Of a stretch of 18,843 nucleotides of DNA, positions 6,728-13,207 are shown piece after piece. Each line of letters starts with the position of its first letter. Position 1 is the stretch's first letter. Origin of the DNA: an uncultured Oscillospiraceae bacterium (GTDB lineage: Bacteria; Bacillota; Clostridia; Oscillospirales; Ruminococcaceae); contig CAJUAN010000040.1 of the NCBI GenBank assembly GCA_910584715.1, positions 1 to 18,843 on the forward strand, given 5' to 3'. A program made the position numbers and the translations under genes. A model generated the notes under the pieces. The model was not told the origin of the DNA. It made no database searches and saw only the letters and a program-made list of their open reading frames with translations.

Positions 6728-7073
6728 TTTTCCCGCTCCTTTCCACAGGCAGAAGCTTTACCGGAACGCCCTCCGCTATATTCTTCACACCCGATAATCG
6801 TTTATCGGTAATAAGAACGGTCCCCGAAAACGGTTTATACCGTTTTGTATCATTCCACACACGAAGCGGCATAACATAAATGTCGTAAAATCCGCCTACG
6901 ATAATGCGGTCGGAATGTCTCCAAACGGAAATATGGCGGGACATATGGAAGCCTACAAACTCCTCGATCTCACGGCGGATAACGTCCGCTTCCTCGGAAG
7001 TTTCCGTCACGATAAGAATATCGCTTTTTGTCGCCGATATTAAAATACGGCGTATATCAAGCACGTTTATCAT
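6711..7073 (-). CDS. hypothetical middle-region phage protein
   Basis: The function is not recognised. The 120-residue product begins with a probable alpha-beta unit (LDIRRILISATKSDILIVTE), continues with an acidic helix (SEEADVIRREIEEFVGF), a strand-rich middle (ISVWRHSDRIIVGGFYDIYV) and ends with a basic tail. The internal stretch VLITDKRL is a buried-strand type sequence, but no catalytic motif stands out. AGGAGG 7 nt before the ATG decides the start. It opens the packed gene run that continues to mor; a 43-nt gap separates it from the gene before. Confidence 0.68.
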   Translation of the reverse strand: MINVLDIRRILISATKSDILIVTETSEEADVIRREIEEFVGFHMSRHISVWRHSDRIIVGGFYDIYVMPLRVWNDTKRYKPFSGTVLITDKRLSGVKNIAEGVPVKLLPVERSGKNAEMP

Positions 7074-7116
7074 CGTATCGCCTCCTGCAGGCTCGGGCGG
7101 GATATCCCGCCCGAGC

Positions 7117-7422
7117 TTATGTAATAGTGAATCTCATGGATTCGAGGTTTTTGAGATACATCTCGAAGAGCTTGGGATTGTCCGCCTTGAATGTTTTCTG
7201 GTCGAAACGGCTTGAGGATACGGGTACGTACCTTACGGTAAATACGTCCGCGAAAAGCTCCTCAAGGTGATTGTCGGTCATTGCCTGTTTGATCTCGTCC
7301 TGCGCCGCCTTGATCTCATCTTCAAGTTGCTTCTTCACCTGTTCCCGCTCCTTGATGTCCCGAACCAGAGCGGTGATCCTGTCCATGTCGAGACGTTTTT
7401 TCGCCGAAATTTTTTTCGCCAT
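7117..7422 (-). CDS. conserved coiled-coil phage protein with SSRFD-xK-FK motif
   Basis: The 101-residue product has an N-terminal charged coiled coil (about residues 8-52, rich in K, E and Q, with KQLEDEIKAAQDEIKQAM) and a strand-rich C-terminus, FTVRYVPVSSSRFDQKTFKA, followed by a short aromatic and Leu-rich helix and MRFTIT. The SSRFDxKxFK signature recurs in small proteins of Firmicute phages as I remember them, with no firm function. A coiled coil at this place, after MuB, recalls Mu Gam (nuclease inhibitor), but the C-terminus does not look like Gam, so I do not call it so. GGGAGG lies upstream with the usual spacing. A structured 133-nt gap precedes it. Confidence 0.7.
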   Translation of the reverse strand: MAKKISAKKRLDMDRITALVRDIKEREQVKKQLEDEIKAAQDEIKQAMTDNHLEELFADVFTVRYVPVSSSRFDQKTFKADNPKLFEMYLKNLESMRFTIT

Positions 7423-7555
7423 ATTATTACCTCCCGGTTGATTTTTTCCTTGACTCTGCGTACCCTAAAGGCTTACGGGCTTGTCACCGTTCGGCAAGGC
7501 TGAGCCTTGTACCGAGCCGCATTAAGGCGGGGCGGGGAAGCCCCCGCCGCCAAAG
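7423..7555 (-). other. 133-nt noncoding segment dense in hairpins
   Basis: Two strong inverted repeats lie here. GGCGGGG (7531-7537) pairs with CCCCGCC (7542-7548) around a 4-nt loop. CAAGGC (7495-7500) pairs with GCCTTG (7504-7509), and that stem is prolonged by CGG/CCG flanks across a 2-nt bulge. No long U-run follows on the minus strand. It separates two minus-strand genes inside an otherwise packed operon, so it may be a processing, attenuation or mRNA-stability element. Confidence 0.45.
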
Positions 7556-7747
7556 TTATTTATGATAATTCCTCAGCTCCCACCCAAGCCATACAAGCCC
7601 CGCCATAAGCGGCAGGACAAAAACCTCTCCGCCGATATTCCCCGCCGCCCGGCTCCCGTATGCTTCAAGAGCCGCTCCGCAAAAGCCGTACAGACAAGCT
7701 CCCAGAGCGACTAAGATCACATCGCGGACAATCATATTTCTACGCAT
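7556..7747 (-). CDS. small membrane protein, two predicted transmembrane helices
   Basis: A 63-residue product with one hydrophobic helix at residues 6-28 (IVRDVILVALGACLYGFCGA) and a second at 42-56 (EVFVLPLMAGLVWLGW), joined by a short Gly/Arg loop and ending in a charged tail. GGAGGTGA precedes the ATG at 7747; an ATG four codons further in is possible. It overlaps the upstream gene by 8 nt. Holin-like size and topology are visible, but the early/middle location makes a lysis role doubtful. Function unknown. Confidence 0.68.
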   Translation of the reverse strand: MRRNMIVRDVILVALGACLYGFCGAALEAYGSRAAGNIGGEVFVLPLMAGLVWLGWELRNYHK

Positions 7748-7928
7748 TTTTTCTCACCTCCGATGCCGATATGACCGATATCTCGGTAATATTGTCCCGT
7801 CCGTGCTTGTCCATCGCCAATGCGGCGGCAATGGATTCCGCAGATTTTGTGTTTCCCGCAAGCACGTTGTAGGGCTCGGCTACCACGTAATGGTGAGCTG
7901 TGATCCTCAGATTTACCGTGTATTTCAT
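7740..7928 (-). CDS. small hypothetical protein following the MuB-like gene
   Basis: A 62-residue product with a strand-like N-terminus (KYTVNLRITAHHYVVAEPYN), a helix (KSAESIAAALAMDKHG) and another strand (NITEISVISA), suggesting one small alpha-beta domain. AAGGGGGA lies 5-6 nt before the ATG. It overlaps the MuB-like stop by 4 nt and the next gene by 8 nt, so all three are probably translated together. I do not recognise the family. Confidence 0.66.
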   Translation of the reverse strand: MKYTVNLRITAHHYVVAEPYNVLAGNTKSAESIAAALAMDKHGRDNITEISVISASEVRKNA

Positions 7929-8896
7929 TTTTTATCCCCCTTTGCCGCGATCGATTTCAGGTCAAGCCCCGTAAGGTCAAGCTCCATGTATTTTGCCATT
8001 GCCACAAGGCCGTTAAAATCATACTTTTTATCGTTGTCATAGGCGTTGGAAAAAAGATTTACCGCGCCCCTCAGAGCCTGCTGGGTCTGGGATATCCGCC
8101 ACAGAAATTCTATTTCCGCCTCCATGTGACTGTCCGCAAGGATAGGAAACAGCAGACATATGTCCTCCCTCTTTATCTGCTTGACCGTGCATACCCGCGT
8201 CTGCTTCGTGCGGTTGCGTATCTGCGCGAAATCCGCCTTTTTGTTTGTACCGAGCCGCCTCGCCGTTTCATGATTTCCGATAAAGATAATACCGAGGGTC
8301 TGACCGCTGTCCCGGAAGCAGTCGGAAAAGGAGCGGAGCGTTTCGATTGTTTTTATGGGCAGATGCTGCGCTTCGTCGAAGATCAGCACCATGCCGTCGG
8401 AAAGCTTGCCGACAATATTTATCCACAGCTCGTCGAGGGTGGAAGCCGACGATGCGCCTATCTTATTCGCGAGCAGCTTTAAGGTGCTTTTAATGGACGT
8501 TAAACAGGGATTAACGGACAGATAAACCGCGCTGTCCGGGTTGTCCCCGACGTACTTCTGAGCCGCTTTCGTCTTGCCGATGCCCGCGTCCCCCGCATAT
8601 ACCGCAAGCCCGCCCTTGACATGGCATATCCTTATGGTATCGTACACCTTTTTAGATATGGACGTGTGCGCGTATTCTATCTCGCGGTAGGTGTTTCCCA
8701 GGTCGGACTTGATGTTGAAGTACGCCGCAAGCTTGTTCATGAACTTGTCTACCGTACCCGTGTAGGTCCCTTTCCGCAGATTGGTAAGGATCGGAGCCGA
8801 TATACCGAGAAGCTTCGCCGCCTCGTTCTGGGACGGCTGCTCGCCGATAAACTCGTTCAGCCTGTCAATAATGCGCTGCTGTTCGTCTGTGTACAC
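7925..8896 (-). CDS. MuB-like AAA+ ATPase, transposition target activator
   Basis: MuB-type proteins bind target DNA as ATP-dependent filaments, deliver target to the transposase and stimulate strand transfer. The product (323 residues) has an N-terminal helix-turn-helix (EAAKLLGISAPILTNLRKGT, about residues 26-45) as in MuB. The AAA+ core has Walker A GDAGIGKT (102-109), Walker B VLIFDEAQ (170-177), a sensor-like IIFIGNHE (about 203-210) and an arginine-rich region; a helical C-terminal domain follows. The GTG at 8896 is preferred because AGGAG lies 8 nt before it; an in-frame GTG at 8905 falls within that ribosome site. It starts 5 nt after the transposase stop, the fixed A-B order of transposable phages. 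Confidence 0.9.
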   Translation of the reverse strand: MYTDEQQRIIDRLNEFIGEQPSQNEAAKLLGISAPILTNLRKGTYTGTVDKFMNKLAAYFNIKSDLGNTYREIEYAHTSISKKVYDTIRICHVKGGLAVYAGDAGIGKTKAAQKYVGDNPDSAVYLSVNPCLTSIKSTLKLLANKIGASSASTLDELWINIVGKLSDGMVLIFDEAQHLPIKTIETLRSFSDCFRDSGQTLGIIFIGNHETARRLGTNKKADFAQIRNRTKQTRVCTVKQIKREDICLLFPILADSHMEAEIEFLWRISQTQQALRGAVNLFSNAYDNDKKYDFNGLVAMAKYMELDLTGLDLKSIAAKGDKK

Positions 8897-8901
8897 TGTG
8901 A

Positions 8902-10920
8902 TCACTCCTCATCAAAATCAAATGTGATATTTCTGTTCCGCGCCGCGTTCCGAGCCATGGCTTCAAGGTCTATCACAATACCGTCTCCCGCGGCTCTCTG
9001 CATTTCGGCGGTGTCCTCGTTTACCACGATAGGCTCTATCATTCGCGGCGGAGCAAATTTTACCTTGCCGATATTTCTCTGTGCCTCGGAGACTGCCAGA
9101 GCAAGAGCGTCTATCTTCAGACCGCCCGTAAGCTCCGCGCCGCACTGCTTGATCGCCCGAAGCTGTCTCGCGATAAGCTTCTGACGAGCCGCGATGTCGT
9201 CTTTGCTGTCGGTAATGTAATCCACAAAAACACTCAGATCCATCTGCCACGACCCGATGTAGGTATCCTCTTTATCGTATATCCGCACAAATTCGAGCTC
9301 CGCAGGGTCGTACCGCACATATACCTCGCGGTCTACCCATTTCCAGTTGTCAACACCGCTGTTGTACCACAGCTTTTCGCCCGAAATTGTAATATATACG
9401 CCGTTTTCACGGACTTTTTGGTATCCCGTATGCCGCATGAGGAGCAGATTCAGAGTGCTTTCATCGCACATTCTGAGGGTGCGTCGCTGTATGGACTTGC
9501 ACCACGCTTCGGCGCGGCTCATGCCCTTGAACTGCCGTTCGTAACCTCCGTACGGAGCGGCGTTGTACTGTCCGTCAAAAAGTATGTCAAGCTGCTCCCG
9601 TATCTGCCAGTCGTAGGGGACGTATCCGTGCTTGAGCTGATATTTCAAGCTTTCGGGACGTTCTATGATGTTGCCGCCCGTGAACGTTTTCACAAGGCGG
9701 GAAATAGTGTTCTTCAGCGTGAGGAACATTCTTTCAATGGGTTTCGCACGACCGTTTTCGGGGATAGCGTTCCGCATTTCGATGCCGAGCAGGTCGAGTA
9801 TAGTGGGAGGGCGTTCAACGTCCGCCTGTTTCTTGTGTGTTCGGTGTCCCTTGCCGCCGATATCCCATGTCAAAAACTCACGTCCGTTATCCACATAAAG
9901 TATCTTGGGTATCCCGCACCGTTGTATAGCATGACGGAGAGCCATTACCGTGGAATGGGAGTTGGGCGTTTCGGTGATGTTCCACCCAACCAGCACGCCC
10001 GTTTTAGCGTCCAGAATACCCGTAACATAAAGCCTGTGAGTCTTTTCTCCGTAGTCGGTGCGGGTAATAAAGTCGAGGGTGTGGTTGTCCGCCACCCAAA
10101 CGTCGTTGGCTTCAATGCCGTCGTAAAGGCGTTCTATGTAGGGGAGACAGTCGTCAATGCAAGCCTTTTCGCCCTCGCGGAAAAATTTTATAACGGCGGG
10201 TGGCAGTTTATCGGGAAGTCGCCTGAACGTCCGCTCGCTTGCCATAAACGGCAGATATTCGGGAAATTCCTCGAATACGTAATCCCGCGTCAGCCTGTAG
10301 CAGTCCGAGACCGGAAGCTTCGCGTCGCTCAGATACAGGGCGTAGAAGCATTCCGTGACCTCTGACGGTATGACCGAGCTGCCTTTGTTCCAGCCGCCCC
10401 GACCGTCCACAAGACCTTGGAGATCGCCGTCCCTGTACGCCTTGTACTTGCGGTACAAAATATCCCTGCTCAGGGTAATGCCGTGTTCCGCAAGGTACGC
10501 CCTGCGGAGCCGCTTGGTCTCGGCAATGAATACCATGTCGCCCTCGGCATAGTTCTCATACTCCTTGCGGCGTATCTGCCACTCGCGGAGCAGGTCAGTC
10601 CAGAATGTGATCTGTTCTCGCTCGTCGGCGTTGAACTCGCCGAATTCTTTTTTGACGGCAGGTTTTGTGTGTTTAGGTTTCTGCGGAACTGCCGTTTCCT
10701 GCACCTTCGGCAGACATAGCTGCGCGTCGGCGGTGAGCTTGCCATAGTATTTTTTTTGCAGGGGTTCGGGGAGGGCGGATATGGGGAGCAAACTTTGGGG
10801 TCTGTTGTTTACAGGATTATTTTGGATTATCGTTTCCTGCTGTTCTTTAAAAAATCGTCGTGCGTACTGCACTGTGCAGCCCTTTAGCTCAGCAAACTGT
10901 ACTGTACTTATATATTCCAA
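8902..10920 (-). CDS. MuA-like DDE transposase
   Basis: This catalyses end cleavage and strand transfer for integration and replicative transposition. The 672-residue product begins with a small DNA-binding segment (STVQFAELKGCTVQYARRFF). The central RNase H-like catalytic domain has Asp278 in VWVADNHTLDF, Asp344 in KILYVDNGREF and Glu396 in NGRAKPIERMF, the DDE triad with the DNG and ENGRAKPIE motifs typical of MuA. It ends with a beta-barrel-like region and a basic helical tail for contact with the MuB-like protein. Its length is close to MuA (663). The start is TTG at 10920, with GGGAGG 7 nt upstream; an upstream in-frame TTG at 10935 overlaps that site. The rare start may keep transposase levels low. 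Confidence 0.95.
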   Translation of the reverse strand: MEYISTVQFAELKGCTVQYARRFFKEQQETIIQNNPVNNRPQSLLPISALPEPLQKKYYGKLTADAQLCLPKVQETAVPQKPKHTKPAVKKEFGEFNADEREQITFWTDLLREWQIRRKEYENYAEGDMVFIAETKRLRRAYLAEHGITLSRDILYRKYKAYRDGDLQGLVDGRGGWNKGSSVIPSEVTECFYALYLSDAKLPVSDCYRLTRDYVFEEFPEYLPFMASERTFRRLPDKLPPAVIKFFREGEKACIDDCLPYIERLYDGIEANDVWVADNHTLDFITRTDYGEKTHRLYVTGILDAKTGVLVGWNITETPNSHSTVMALRHAIQRCGIPKILYVDNGREFLTWDIGGKGHRTHKKQADVERPPTILDLLGIEMRNAIPENGRAKPIERMFLTLKNTISRLVKTFTGGNIIERPESLKYQLKHGYVPYDWQIREQLDILFDGQYNAAPYGGYERQFKGMSRAEAWCKSIQRRTLRMCDESTLNLLLMRHTGYQKVRENGVYITISGEKLWYNSGVDNWKWVDREVYVRYDPAELEFVRIYDKEDTYIGSWQMDLSVFVDYITDSKDDIAARQKLIARQLRAIKQCGAELTGGLKIDALALAVSEAQRNIGKVKFAPPRMIEPIVVNEDTAEMQRAAGDGIVIDLEAMARNAARNRNITFDFDEE

Positions 10921-10955
10921 ATCCGCACCTCCCAAGAAAAATTTTGTAAAAAGTC

Positions 10956-10999
10956 TTGCATTTTTGCACCAACTCTGCTATACTATTAATCAGAGTTGG
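10956..10999 (+). promoter_or_regulatory. palindrome with plus-strand promoter-like boxes before the transposase gene
   Basis: CCAACTCTG (10969-10977) and CAGAGTTGG (10991-10999) form a perfect 9-bp inverted repeat around 13 A/T-rich bases. On the plus strand TTGCAT (10956-10961), a 17-nt spacer and TATACT (10979-10984, preceded by TGC) make a good sigma-A promoter whose -10 lies within the palindrome. It would run opposite to the early operon. The right arm is also the end of the upstream gene. On the minus strand the same palindrome could act as an attenuator ahead of the transposase. Confidence 0.45.
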
Positions 11000-11189
11000 A
11001 ACATTCGTTTTTATTAAACGCTTTGATAAAGTCTTCGGCTTCGGTCAGGAGCACAAGAATGGCGTTAACATTCTTCCTGACCTGTTCCTGCTCTATTTTT
11101 GTATCATCAAGGCTCATGCTTTCGCAAAGTGTCTTGCCCATACCCAGAGCGTACCCGAGCATTTGGGCGCGGAACTGTGTCAATGTCAT
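10986..11189 (-). CDS. small hypothetical early protein upstream of the transposase
   Basis: A 67-residue, apparently all-helical product (TLTQFRAQMLGYALGMGKTL; VRKNVNAILVLLTEAEDFIK) ending in a polar tail. The ATG at 11189 is preferred because AAGGAAGTG precedes it closely; an in-frame ATG at 11216 has no ribosome site. The stop lies in the left half of the palindrome before the transposase gene. No known family is recognised, and no DNA-binding helix-turn-helix is evident. Confidence 0.65.
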   Translation of the reverse strand: MTLTQFRAQMLGYALGMGKTLCESMSLDDTKIEQEQVRKNVNAILVLLTEAEDFIKAFNKNECSNSD

Positions 11190-11224
11190 GGTATCACTTC
11201 CTTTTTGACCTGCCATCGTCAGTA

Positions 11225-11264
11225 CCGAGCGGTCATTCTCGGCAGACGGAGCAAAAAGCTCCGT
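11225..11264 (-). other. two tandem hairpins between early genes
   Basis: ACGGAGC (11246-11252) pairs perfectly with GCTCCGT (11258-11264) around AAAAA, and CCGAG (11225-11229) with CTCGG (11238-11242). They fill the 80-nt gap between two minus-strand early genes and may tune relative expression. No U-run follows, so termination is unlikely. Confidence 0.35.
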
Positions 11265-11269
11265 TTCGG

Positions 11270-11545
11270 CTATAGGTTGATGTATTCGCCCATGCGGATA
11301 AGCGCGTCGGCGTATGTGAGGCCGTCGTTATAGCAGCCCAATTCGTCCTCACTGCGGTTGTAGACATAGACGCTGTAGCAGTTTGCCGTTTCGAGATCAC
11401 GCTCACGGGCGATAACAACAAACTCCTCGTTGTCATCTTCATCAGCCGAGGCGTGTCCCATGTGTACCGAATCAAGATCGCGCCTTTCAAGCTTGTTCAT
11501 AATGTTCGCCCGAACGTTTCCGGGCAGTTCGTTCATTATTTTCAT
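11270..11545 (-). CDS. hypothetical acidic early protein
   Basis: A 91-residue product, acidic in the middle (HASADEDDNEEFVVIARERD) with a strand-like ANCYSVYVYNRSEDELG segment and a C-terminal helix (YADALIRMGEYINL). GAGGAGG lies 7 nt before the ATG. It overlaps the XRE regulator gene by 4 nt. No function recognised. The negative charge and position in an early phage operon are compatible with a small inhibitor or DNA mimic, which is only a speculation. Confidence 0.65.
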   Translation of the reverse strand: MKIMNELPGNVRANIMNKLERRDLDSVHMGHASADEDDNEEFVVIARERDLETANCYSVYVYNRSEDELGCYNDGLTYADALIRMGEYINL

Positions 11546-11757
11546 GTGCGCACCTCCTCGATATCTCTGTCGAGCAGTTCATCGATCGGACAGTGGAAAA
11601 CCTCCGCTACGGCAATTACCGTCTCTAATGACGGCATACGCTGCCCTTTTTCTATTGAGCATATGAGTGCTTTGCTCACGTCGGCTCTTTTGGCAAGTTC
11701 CTGCTGCTCCATTCCGTTTTCCTCCCGCTTGCGGCGGAATCCTCTTGCTACATTCAT
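11542..11757 (-). CDS. Cro/Ner-like XRE-family regulator
   Basis: The 71-residue product is a single XRE helix-turn-helix domain: FRRKREENGMEQQELAKRAD then VSKALICSIEKGQRMPSLET (residues 6-45), with the conserved S-x-I-x-x-I-E-x-G recognition part and the following VIAVAEVFHCPIDELLD helices. AAGGAGG lies 6-7 nt before the ATG. In transposable phages a small regulator of this kind (Ner in Mu, functionally Cro) sits between the repressor and transposase and damps early and repressor promoters. That role is inferred from position; four small genes separate it from the early promoter, unlike in Mu. Confidence 0.82.
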   Translation of the reverse strand: MNVARGFRRKREENGMEQQELAKRADVSKALICSIEKGQRMPSLETVIAVAEVFHCPIDELLDRDIEEVRT

Positions 11758-11759
11758 GT

Positions 11760-12077
11760 TCAGTCCTCCTTTTTAATGTATTCAGGATTATTTATTCCCT
11801 CATATACACATTTATGGTCGAGCTCGAAATACTGATCGCAAGTGATCGCTCCGAGCTGATGAGCCATATCTATTGCTCCCTTGGCTTCATACAGGTTTCT
11901 TATTGGAGACGGCGTGCTTTTTGCGTATGCAATTTTCTTTTTCAGTGCTGAGTATGTATTTTCTGCGGATTTGCTTTCGTTAAAGTAACCTTTACTCTCG
12001 GCATGCTTTGCAAAAGCATTTGCAAGACACGGGTCAATAAACCCGGATACTATGCTGATAAACTGAGATTTAGTCAT
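11760..12077 (-). CDS. hypothetical early protein
   Basis: A 105-residue product of unknown function. GGGAGGT lies 7-8 nt before the ATG at 12077, which is chosen over an in-frame ATG at 12113 without a ribosome site. Helical features are TKSQFISIVSGFIDPCLANA and SAENTYSALKKKIAYAKS; the end is polar and acidic (DHKCVYEGINNPEYIKKED). It overlaps the upstream gene by 8 nt and stops 2 nt before the XRE regulator, so it is part of the early operon. Confidence 0.66.
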   Translation of the reverse strand: MTKSQFISIVSGFIDPCLANAFAKHAESKGYFNESKSAENTYSALKKKIAYAKSTPSPIRNLYEAKGAIDMAHQLGAITCDQYFELDHKCVYEGINNPEYIKKED

Positions 12078-12303
12078 CAATATACCTCCCCGTGATTTCT
12101 TTGAATTCCTCATAAATGCGGTCAGCGTCCTCTTCGCGGGCGTATTTCCGCATGATCACGTAAAGCTCGTGAACGGTGTGCAGACATTCGGTGCAGATAA
12201 AATCGTCGTTGCTGTGGGCTATGCTGATTATGAGTTTGCCGAGCCTGTCAACGATGTCGTCTATCGCTCCGAGAGCTTCGGTAAGTTCCTTTGATTCTTC
12301 CAT
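12070..12303 (-). CDS. hypothetical acidic helical early protein
   Basis: A 77-residue acidic product, apparently all-helical (ELTEALGAIDDIVDRLGKLI; CTECLHTVHELYVIMRKYAR; DADRIYEEFKEITGR). One CxxC pair (FICTECL) is the only motif. AAAGGAG lies about 8 nt before the ATG. A 14-nt gap separates it from the upstream gene. No family is recognised. Confidence 0.65.
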   Translation of the reverse strand: MEESKELTEALGAIDDIVDRLGKLIISIAHSNDDFICTECLHTVHELYVIMRKYAREEDADRIYEEFKEITGRYIDD

Positions 12304-12317
12304 GGCGGAGCTCCTTT

Positions 12318-12629
12318 CTAAAGCAGTATGTCTTTGAGATCGTCGATAAATTTATCAAAGCTTTCAAAGTCTACCATATGATATTTTTTATACGTTTCGT
12401 AGCGTTCAATGAGTTCTTTGACGCTGCTCCGATGTCTTTCGCAGGAATGGCAGTACTGATCAAGACGTTCCCGCGCAAGACGGATCACGTCTATCATATC
12501 CCGGTACTTGTATATGGTGTTCTGAGTTCTCGCCGAGCCTGTGTCCTGATAGTTCCTTTCAAACTCCGAAAGCTTCGCTTCGTATTGGTCCTGAAGCTTG
12601 TTGAGATAGGTGATGTCTATTTTACTCAT
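12318..12629 (-). CDS. hypothetical coiled-coil early protein
   Basis: A 103-residue, highly charged helical product (YLNKLQDQYEAKLSEFERNY; IYKYRDMIDVIRLARERLDQ; a C-terminal FDKFIDDLKDILL helix) with a CHSC pair in the middle. Heptad-like leucine and isoleucine spacing suggests a helical hairpin or coiled coil. AGAGGTGA lies 6 nt before the ATG, which overlaps the preceding gene by 4 nt. The function is not recognised. Confidence 0.66.
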   Translation of the reverse strand: MSKIDITYLNKLQDQYEAKLSEFERNYQDTGSARTQNTIYKYRDMIDVIRLARERLDQYCHSCERHRSSVKELIERYETYKKYHMVDFESFDKFIDDLKDILL

Positions 12630-13024
12630 GGTGTCACCTCTGTATGTTTAGGCAGTTCGTTTAACACGATGTTTTTAACGTGTTCTATTACTTCCGTTGC
12701 CTCGGCAAGAGAAGCGCCTACAAACAGTGCCATAATTGAGGATATTTTTTCAACAGCCTTGTCTGACAAATTGCCTTGCAGACTTTCGGAATACCGTTTG
12801 GAATATTCGCGGACGATATTTGAAATCTGGTTGACGTGAGGCGTGTTGTTGCGAAGGTGTTCAGCGTGTTCCTTTGTAAGCTCTACCACTTTCTGCCTGT
12901 GACCTCTGCCAGCTATATCGCCGCAAAGAAATTGACTGCCGTCATTAGAAACAATGTTCTGAGAGATACCAAAGAGAAGTATATTCCGAAGCTCCTCCGC
13001 TGTTCCCTCGAGAATAATTTTCAT
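12626..13024 (-). CDS. hypothetical first gene of the early operon
   Basis: A 132-residue product whose first part (MKIILEGTAEELRNILLFGI) starts like a small strand-helix unit. It is followed by a Gly/Arg-rich turn (CGDIAGRGHRQKVVEL) and a helical C-terminal half (IVREYSKRYSESL; ISSIMALFVGASLAEATEVI). GAGGAAAA lies before the ATG. It is the first gene downstream of the strong leftward promoter at 13134-13162 and should be among the first products after induction. No family is recognised; such genes often counter host defences or alter host physiology. Confidence 0.66.
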   Translation of the reverse strand: MKIILEGTAEELRNILLFGISQNIVSNDGSQFLCGDIAGRGHRQKVVELTKEHAEHLRNNTPHVNQISNIVREYSKRYSESLQGNLSDKAVEKISSIMALFVGASLAEATEVIEHVKNIVLNELPKHTEVTP

Positions 13025-13071
13025 AAATTTTCCTCGCTTTCTATTGTTTTTTCAAGTTTCTTGTGGTACAA

Positions 13072-13126
13072 TTGGCTTGCACCGTTGTGGTGAACCAAGG
13101 GATTAGTGCGCCTATTCGATTCACCA
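13072..13126. repeat. GGTGAA-type inverted motifs in the early-transcript leader
   Basis: TGGTGAA (13088-13094) and TTCACCA (13120-13126) are perfect 7-bp inverted repeats. A third related sequence, TTGGCTTGCACC (13072-13083), is complementary, apart from two bulges, to GGTGAACCAA (13089-13098). With transcription starting near 13127, the first pair would form a hairpin at the very 5' end of the early RNA. Alternatively these are operator sites for the Ner-like protein. Confidence 0.4.
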
Positions 13127-13133
13127 TGTGAAA

Positions 13134-13162
13134 ATTATACCGCTATTTAGTTCAAAAGTCAA
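13134..13162 (-). promoter_or_regulatory. leftward early promoter
   Basis: Minus-strand -35 TTGACT (13157-13162), 17-nt spacer, -10 TATAAT (13134-13139): nearly the sigma-A consensus. It faces the early operon beginning at 13024, leaving an untranslated leader of roughly 100 nt. Two direct repeats flank the -35 box, as expected for repressor control. Confidence 0.85.
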
Positions 13163-13184
13163 TATAAATACCGCTAAAAAGTTC
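13138..13184. promoter_or_regulatory. probable repressor operators (two direct repeats)
   Basis: TACCGCTATTTAGTTC (13138-13153) and TACCGCTAAAAAGTTC (13169-13184) agree in 13 of 16 positions and start 31 bp apart, about three helical turns. The first overlaps the early -10 and spacer; the second lies directly upstream of the -35 box and before the repressor gene. They suit cooperative binding by the repressor encoded next to them, shutting off the early promoter and probably controlling repressor synthesis. Confidence 0.65.
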
Positions 13185-13207
13185 TACAATATTGAGAGGT
13201 GTTTTTT

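Noticed and set aside
7117..7422. Mu Gam-type nuclease inhibitor
   Set aside because: Only the coiled coil and position fit; the C-terminal SSRFD-xK-FK part is not Gam-like as far as I can tell.
7556..7747. Holin
   Set aside because: Two hydrophobic helices and small size fit, but it lies in the early/middle block beside the MuB-like gene with no endolysin nearby.
9418..10365. 315-codon plus-strand frame opposite the transposase
   Set aside because: The DDE triad and MuA-type motifs are on the minus strand; this is an antisense shadow.
13088..13126. tRNA-like acceptor stem (GGTGAA...TTCACCA)
   Set aside because: Only 39 nt between outer ends, with no anticodon or T arms; it is a hairpin or operator-like repeat.
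13185..13190. TACAAT as -10 of the repressor promoter
   Set aside because: Transcription would begin within the ribosome site and there is no -35 box at the right distance; TATAAA at 13163-13168 is an alternative, but also without a good -35. The repressor promoter stays unresolved.
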